A stretch of DNA of 64,000 nucleotides from Aquincola agrisoli (GTDB lineage Bacteria > Pseudomonadota > Gammaproteobacteria > Burkholderiales > Burkholderiaceae_C), in assembly GCF_036621135.1 (NCBI RefSeq), contig NZ_JAZIBG010000036.1, positions 434,001 to 498,000 of the forward strand, written 5' to 3'. Positions within the stretch are counted from its first letter, which is position 1. The number at the start of each line of letters is the position of its first letter. A program made the translations under genes and the position numbers. Of the stretch, positions 59,657 through 64,000 are shown one piece after another. Below the pieces are notes generated by a model, which searched no databases, was not told the DNA's origin, and saw only the letters and a list, made by a program, of their open reading frames with translations.

Positions 59657-61138
59657 TCAGCGCCGCAGCAGCTTGACCACCCGCGGCAGCACGACCACCA
59701 GGACCACCGCGGCCAGCAGCGTCGCCGACATCGGGCGCTCCCACAGGATGCTCCACCGGCCCTCGCCGATCGACAGCGCGTTGCGCAGCTGCGCCTCGGC
59801 CAGCGGGCCGAGGATCATGCCGATGACGACCGGCGCCGCCGGGAAGTCGAAGCGGCGCATCAGCAGGCCGAGCAGGCCGATCGCGTACAGCAGGAACAGG
59901 TCGAACGCCGACTGCCGCATGCCGTATACCCCCACCGTCGCGAAGATCAGGATGCCCGCGTAGAGCTGCGCCTTGGGCACCTTCAGCAGCTTGACCCACA
60001 GCCCCACCATCGGCAGGTTGAGCACCAGCAGCATCACGTTGCCGATGTAGAGCGAGGCGATCAGCGCCCAGACCAGCGTGGCGTTGGTGTCGAGCAGCTG
60101 CGGGCCGGGCTGGATGCCGTAGTTCTGGAAGGCGCCGAGCAGGATGGCGGCCGTGTTCGAGGTCGGGATGCCCAGCGTCAGCAGCGGGATCAGCGTGGCG
60201 GTGATCGCCGCGTTGTTGGCGGCTTCCGGCCCCGCGACGCCTTCGATGGCGCCGGTCGTGCCGAACTCGCCCTTGTGCTTGGACAGCTTCTTCTCGGTGG
60301 CGTAGCTGAGGAAGGTCGGGATCTCGCTGCCGCCGGCCGGGATGGTGCCGAACGGGATGCCGATGAACGAGGCGCGCAGCCACGCCGGCCACGAGCGACG
60401 CCACTCCGTGCGGGTCATGTGCACCTTGGTGAGCTTGTTCTGCGTCTCGACCGTGCGGCCTTCGAACAGCACCACGTGCAGCGCTTCTGCCACGGCGAAC
60501 AGGCCCACCGCGATCAGCACCACCTCCATGCCGTCCATCAGCTCCGGCACGCCGAGCGTGTAGCGCGCCTGGCCGGTGATCTGGTCGATCCCGATCAGCC
60601 CCAGCGCCAGGCCGATGAAAAGCGCCGTCACGCCGCGCAGCGCGCTCTTGCCGAGCACCGACGTCACCGTGGCGAAGGCCAGCACCATCAGCATGAAGTA
60701 TTCGGGCGGCCCCAGCAGCACCGCGTACTTGGCGACGACGGGGGCGGCCAGCGTCACGACCACCGTGGCGATGGTGCCGGCGACGAACGAGCCGATCGCG
60801 GCCGTGGCCAGCGCGGCGCCGGCACGGCCGTTCTTGGCCATCTTGTTGCCTTCCATCGCGGTGACCATGGAGGCCGCCTCGCCGGGCGTGTTCAGCAGGA
60901 TCGAGGTCGTCGAGCCGCCGTACATTGCGCCGTAGTAGATGCCCGCGAAGAAGATCATCGAGCCCGTGGGCTCGACCTGCAGCGTGATGGGCAGCAGCAT
61001 CGCCACCGCCGTGGCGGGCCCGATGCCGGGCAGCACCCCGATCGCGGTGCCGATGGTGCAGCCCAGCAGCGCCCACAACAGGTTCACCGGCGTGCCCGCG
61101 GTGATGAAGCCCTGCAGCAGTTGGTTCCAGATGTCCAT
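59657..61138 (-). CDS. tctA: tripartite tricarboxylate transporter, large membrane subunit TctA
   Basis: A 493-residue protein with about 12 membrane helices and the TctA motifs GVLPGIGPATAVAMLLP and GGSTTSILLNTPGEAASM. It forms the proton- or sodium-driven channel with TctB for substrates (often citrate or other carboxylates) delivered by TctC. It is last in tctCBA, six bases after tctB. Confidence 0.95.
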   Translation of the reverse strand: MDIWNQLLQGFITAGTPVNLLWALLGCTIGTAIGVLPGIGPATAVAMLLPITLQVEPTGSMIFFAGIYYGAMYGGSTTSILLNTPGEAASMVTAMEGNKMAKNGRAGAALATAAIGSFVAGTIATVVVTLAAPVVAKYAVLLGPPEYFMLMVLAFATVTSVLGKSALRGVTALFIGLALGLIGIDQITGQARYTLGVPELMDGMEVVLIAVGLFAVAEALHVVLFEGRTVETQNKLTKVHMTRTEWRRSWPAWLRASFIGIPFGTIPAGGSEIPTFLSYATEKKLSKHKGEFGTTGAIEGVAGPEAANNAAITATLIPLLTLGIPTSNTAAILLGAFQNYGIQPGPQLLDTNATLVWALIASLYIGNVMLLVLNLPMVGLWVKLLKVPKAQLYAGILIFATVGVYGMRQSAFDLFLLYAIGLLGLLMRRFDFPAAPVVIGMILGPLAEAQLRNALSIGEGRWSILWERPMSATLLAAVVLVVVLPRVVKLLRR

Positions 61139-61144
61139 GTCGAA

Positions 61145-61651
61145 TCAGATCCAGCCCGTGCCGGTCAGGCCCGGCAGGTTGATGGCCAACAGCTTCGTGA
61201 AGAGCCAGTACACGGGTGCGGAGATCGCCAGGCCGACCAGCGCATCCTTGGCCAGCGTCGCGGGCCGCAGGTCGGGCTGGCCCTGCGAGGCCTTGTAGCC
61301 GCGCGTGGCGAGCACGAAACACAGCGTGCAGCTCAGGATGAAGCCGATGGTGGTGATCAGCGCCGCGTTGAGCAGGATGCCGGCCGACACCGCGGCGAAG
61401 CCGGGCCAGCAGGCCGCGGCCGCCGGTGTGTCGCCGGCCTCGTCGGCGTCCATCTGGCGGAAGCCGCCGGTCAGCGACTCCCAGAGCAGCCACGCGCCGC
61501 ACACCGCCAGCGCCGCCGCCACGACCCAGGGCACGAAGTTCGGCCCGATGCCGGCATACCCTGCCTCAGCGCTGATCTGCGTGGCGCCGGCGGCCAGCAG
61601 CGCGGCGACCACCAGCGTGCCGGCGGCGACGAAGGTCTGGGCGCGCGGCAT
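61145..61651 (-). CDS. tctB: tripartite tricarboxylate transporter, small membrane subunit TctB
   Basis: A 168-residue protein with four hydrophobic segments, as expected for TctB, and a charged cytoplasmic linker (FRQMDADEAGDTP). Its ATG (61651) overlaps the tctC stop by one base. It is followed by tctA. Confidence 0.9.
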   Translation of the reverse strand: MPRAQTFVAAGTLVVAALLAAGATQISAEAGYAGIGPNFVPWVVAAALAVCGAWLLWESLTGGFRQMDADEAGDTPAAAACWPGFAAVSAGILLNAALITTIGFILSCTLCFVLATRGYKASQGQPDLRPATLAKDALVGLAISAPVYWLFTKLLAINLPGLTGTGWI

Positions 61652-62610
61652 CAGACCATGCCCGACTTCGCCATGATCGCCCGCAGCGACGCGAATTCGT
61701 CGTCGACGAACTTGTCGAAGGCGGGACCGGTCATCAGCGCGGGGGTCCAGTCGTTGCGCTGCAGCGCCTCGGCCCAGGACTTGTGCTTGGTCGCGGCCAC
61801 GATGGCGTCGGTCAGCGTCTTGCGCTGCGCCGGCGTGATGCCGGCGGCGCCGAACACGCCGCGCCAGTTGCCGATGACGACGTTGTAGCCGAGCTCCTTC
61901 ATCGTAGGGATGTCCTGGCCGCTCAGGCGCGCCTCGGAGGTGACGGCGATCGGGCGCATCTTGCCGGCCTTGATGTATTCGGCGAACTCCGACAGGCCGC
62001 TGCCGCCGACGGTGACGTTGCCGCCGAGGATGGCGGCCGTCGCCTCGCCGCCCCCGCGGAAGGCCACGTAGTTGATCTTGGCCGGGTCGACCCCGACCTC
62101 GCGCGCCAGCATGGCCGCGGCGATGTGCTCGGTGGAGCCGCGGGAGCCGCCGCCCCACTTGACGCTGCCCGGGTCCTTCTTGAGCTGCTCGACCACGTCC
62201 TTCATCGTCTTGAGGGGCGAGTTGGCCGGCAGCACGAACACGTTGTACTCGCTGATCAGCCGGGCGATCGGCGTGGCCTGCGAGAGCTGCACCGGCGGCT
62301 TGCCGGTGATGATGCCGCCCAGCATCACCGCGCCCATCACCATCAGCGCGTTGCCGTCGCCCTTGCTGCTGTTGACGAACTGCGCCAGGCCGATGGTGCC
62401 GGCTGCACCGCCCTTGTTCTCGTAGCTCACGGTGCTGGCCGCGCCGGCGTCGATCAGGGCCTTGCCCAGGGCGCGGCCGGTGGAATCCCAGCCGCCGCCC
62501 GGATTGGCCGGGATCATCATCTTCAGGTTGGAGGCGGCCCAGGCCGACATCGGCAAGGCACCCGAGGCGGCCAGTGCGGCCAAGGACTTGAGGAACGTGT
62601 CGCGTCGCAT
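61651..62610 (-). CDS. tctC: tripartite tricarboxylate transporter substrate-binding protein (Bug/TctC)
   Basis: A 319-residue periplasmic protein with a signal peptide (RDTFLKSLAALAASGALPMSAWA) and the TctC fold: MMIPANPGGGWDSTGR, SYENKGGAAGTIGLAQFV and WRGVFGAAGITPAQR. The carboxylate ligand cannot be told from sequence. First gene of tctCBA, divergent from tctD. Confidence 0.93.
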   Translation of the reverse strand: MRRDTFLKSLAALAASGALPMSAWAASNLKMMIPANPGGGWDSTGRALGKALIDAGAASTVSYENKGGAAGTIGLAQFVNSSKGDGNALMVMGAVMLGGIITGKPPVQLSQATPIARLISEYNVFVLPANSPLKTMKDVVEQLKKDPGSVKWGGGSRGSTEHIAAAMLAREVGVDPAKINYVAFRGGGEATAAILGGNVTVGGSGLSEFAEYIKAGKMRPIAVTSEARLSGQDIPTMKELGYNVVIGNWRGVFGAAGITPAQRKTLTDAIVAATKHKSWAEALQRNDWTPALMTGPAFDKFVDDEFASLRAIMAKSGMV

Positions 62611-62726
62611 GCGGTGGTCTCCTGACGGGATGGAGTTCTGGTGAAAATGGCTGCCGTGATCTTCGCCAAGAAACCTGTCAAACGGCTGTCCGTGCACCTA
62701 GGGAATGCGCTAGGGCGCTGACCGCC

Positions 62727-63386
62727 ATGAAGCTGCTGCTGATCGAGGACAACCCGGCGATGCAGACGACGCTGCAGCGCTCGTTCCAGCGGCGCGGCAT
62801 CCAGGTCGTGGTGTGCGGCGAAGGCCGCCGTGCGCTCGACCGCTGGGCCGCCAGCGTGCCCGACGTGGTGCTGCTCGACCTGAGCCTGCCCGATGTCGAC
62901 GGCCTGGACGTGCTTGCGCAGGCACGGCAGCGCGGGTACACGACCCCGGTGCTGATCCTCACCGCGCGCGGCACGGTTGGCGACCGGGTGCTCGGCCTGA
63001 ACACCGGCGCCGACGACTACCTGGCCAAACCCTTCGACCTCGACGAGCTGGACGCGCGCATCCGGGCGCTCGCGCGGCGCAGCGGCCACGCCGCGCCTGC
63101 CCCCGAGTTCTGCGGGCTGCGCATCGATGCCGACAGCGGCGCGGTCTACCACCAGGGCGTGCCGATGGACCTGTCGCCGCGCGAATCCGCGCTGCTGCGC
63201 GGCCTGCTGGCGCAGCCCGGGCAGGCCGTGTCGAAGGAGCGGCTCTTCGAGCTGGTGTTCCCGGGCGATGTGCAGGCGCAGGCCGAGGCGATCGAGGTGG
63301 TGGTGTACCGGCTGCGCAAGCGCCTGGCCGCCACCGGCGCGCAGCTGGTGACGCTGCGCGGGCTCGGCTACCTGCTCAAAGGGTGA
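62727..63386 (+). CDS. tctD: response regulator TctD-like
   Basis: A 219-residue OmpR-class regulator: receiver with LLLIEDNPAMQT, phosphoacceptor Asp in VVLLDLSLPDVDG and Lys in DDYLAKPFDLDEL, then a winged helix ending VTLRGLGYLLKG. Divergent from tctCBA across 116 bases, it probably activates that operon in response to the carboxylate. Confidence 0.9.
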   Translation: MKLLLIEDNPAMQTTLQRSFQRRGIQVVVCGEGRRALDRWAASVPDVVLLDLSLPDVDGLDVLAQARQRGYTTPVLILTARGTVGDRVLGLNTGADDYLAKPFDLDELDARIRALARRSGHAAPAPEFCGLRIDADSGAVYHQGVPMDLSPRESALLRGLLAQPGQAVSKERLFELVFPGDVQAQAEAIEVVVYRLRKRLAATGAQLVTLRGLGYLLKG

Positions 63387-64000
63387 AGGCGCAGCCGGTG
63401 CGGCCCCGTGCCTTGCGCTCGATGCGCAGCCGCCTGCTGTGGGGGCTGCTGCTGCCGATGCTCGCGCTGGTGGCGCTGAACACCGCCAGCCTGTACCGGC
63501 AGGCGCTGCGCTCGGCCGACACCGCCTACGACCGCACCCTGCTCGCCTCCGCCAAGTCGCTGGGCGAGCTGCTGGACGTCGAGCGCATCGACGGCCGGCC
63601 GCGTGTCAGGTCGACGGTGCAGTACTCGGCGCTGGAAGCGTTCGAGTCCGACAACCGCAGCAGCATGTTCTACAAGGTCACCGGCTTCGACGGCGAAGCC
63701 GTGGCCGGCTACCCCGACCTGCCGCCCTGGCACGGGCAGCTGCCGTCCAAGGGCCTGTACGCCGCGCTGGTCGACTTCTACGATGCCGAATACCGCGGCG
63801 AGCCCGTGCGCGTGGCCGTGCTGCTGCAGCCGGTCGCGGGCCGCGACGGCATGGGCGTCGCGACGATCCAGGTGGCCGAGACGCTGGAGCTGCGCAAGAC
63901 GCTCGCCCGGCAGATCCTGCTCGACACGGTGTGGCGGCAGGCGGCACTGCTGGGCGTGCTGGTCGTCGTGGTGGTGGTCGTGGTCCAACGGGCCACGCAG
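63383..64000 (+). CDS. tctE: sensor histidine kinase TctE-like, N-terminal part (cut by window end)
   Basis: GTG 63383 overlaps the tctD stop (GTGA), and the frame stays open to the window end (206 codons). It begins with a transmembrane helix (LLWGLLLPMLALVALN), then a periplasmic sensor of the 2CSK_N type (TAYDRTLLASAKSLGELL...YKVTGFDGEAVAGYPDLP) and a second helix (LLGVLVVVVVVVV). The kinase core lies outside. Assigned from its position after tctD and the 2CSK_N-like start. Confidence 0.85.
   Translation, partial: MKAQPVRPRALRSMRSRLLWGLLLPMLALVALNTASLYRQALRSADTAYDRTLLASAKSLGELLDVERIDGRPRVRSTVQYSALEAFESDNRSSMFYKVTGFDGEAVAGYPDLPPWHGQLPSKGLYAALVDFYDAEYRGEPVRVAVLLQPVAGRDGMGVATIQVAETLELRKTLARQILLDTVWRQAALLGVLVVVVVVVVQRATQ

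Overview
The window is high-GC DNA from a betaproteobacterium of the order Burkholderiales, most likely near the Rubrivivax/Leptothrix/Ideonella group. This rests on gene content and order (smpB-ratA-rnfH, phaR and bdhA of polyhydroxybutyrate metabolism, ompR-envZ, dnaG-rpoD, tctCBA/tctDE) and on protein similarity recalled from memory, so the genus is inference.

Positions 1 to about 9217 are an accessory island that ends at the 3' end of guaA, a common target for integrating elements. It carries a tightly coupled six-gene operon: the C-terminal part of a Z1-domain helicase-like protein, a PD-(D/E)XK (DUF4420-type) nuclease, a MORC/MutL-like GHKL ATPase, two uncharacterised proteins and a Vsr-like endonuclease. 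This resembles the known MutL/MORC-ATPase plus Z1 (mza-like) anti-phage or restriction-associated systems. Next come a decayed AbiEi/DUF6088-type antitoxin gene with a premature stop and a frameshift, a repeat-rich promoter region with a LexA-like box, a zinc-ribbon plus HEPN-like protein, a DUF2188-like small protein, a truncated radC and a cluster of short repeats next to guaA. The rest of the island, including any integrase and any cytosine methyltransferase, lies outside the window.

Positions 9218 to 64000 are core chromosome. In order they hold: guaB-MFS-guaA (GMP synthesis); a DUF4124 protein; rnfH-ratA divergent from smpB; rimO-metC; phaR; a DUF6134-like exported protein; tRNA-Val(GAC); a Ser/Thr kinase with a C-terminal Cache-HAMP sensor coupled to an alpha/beta hydrolase; a second hydrolase coupled to relA; bdhA; a SIMPL protein; ompR-envZ; ispD-map-ispF; mfd; an aromatic aminotransferase-kynA-ridA operon (tryptophan breakdown); serB; hrpA; argA; yggX; a ferric-iron binding protein; an H-NS-like protein; a MASE1-PAS-GGDEF-EAL protein; dnaG-rpoD; a class III cyclase with an FHA domain; a GAF/PAS hybrid histidine kinase; hemH; and the tripartite tricarboxylate system tctCBA with its divergent regulators tctD-tctE. 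tctE is cut by the window end.

The core shows normal housekeeping logic with many overlapping start/stop junctions. The main novelty lies in the island: the two unknown operon members, the zinc-ribbon/HEPN protein and its unusual upstream repeat array. The long antisense open frames are high-GC shadows and were left out.
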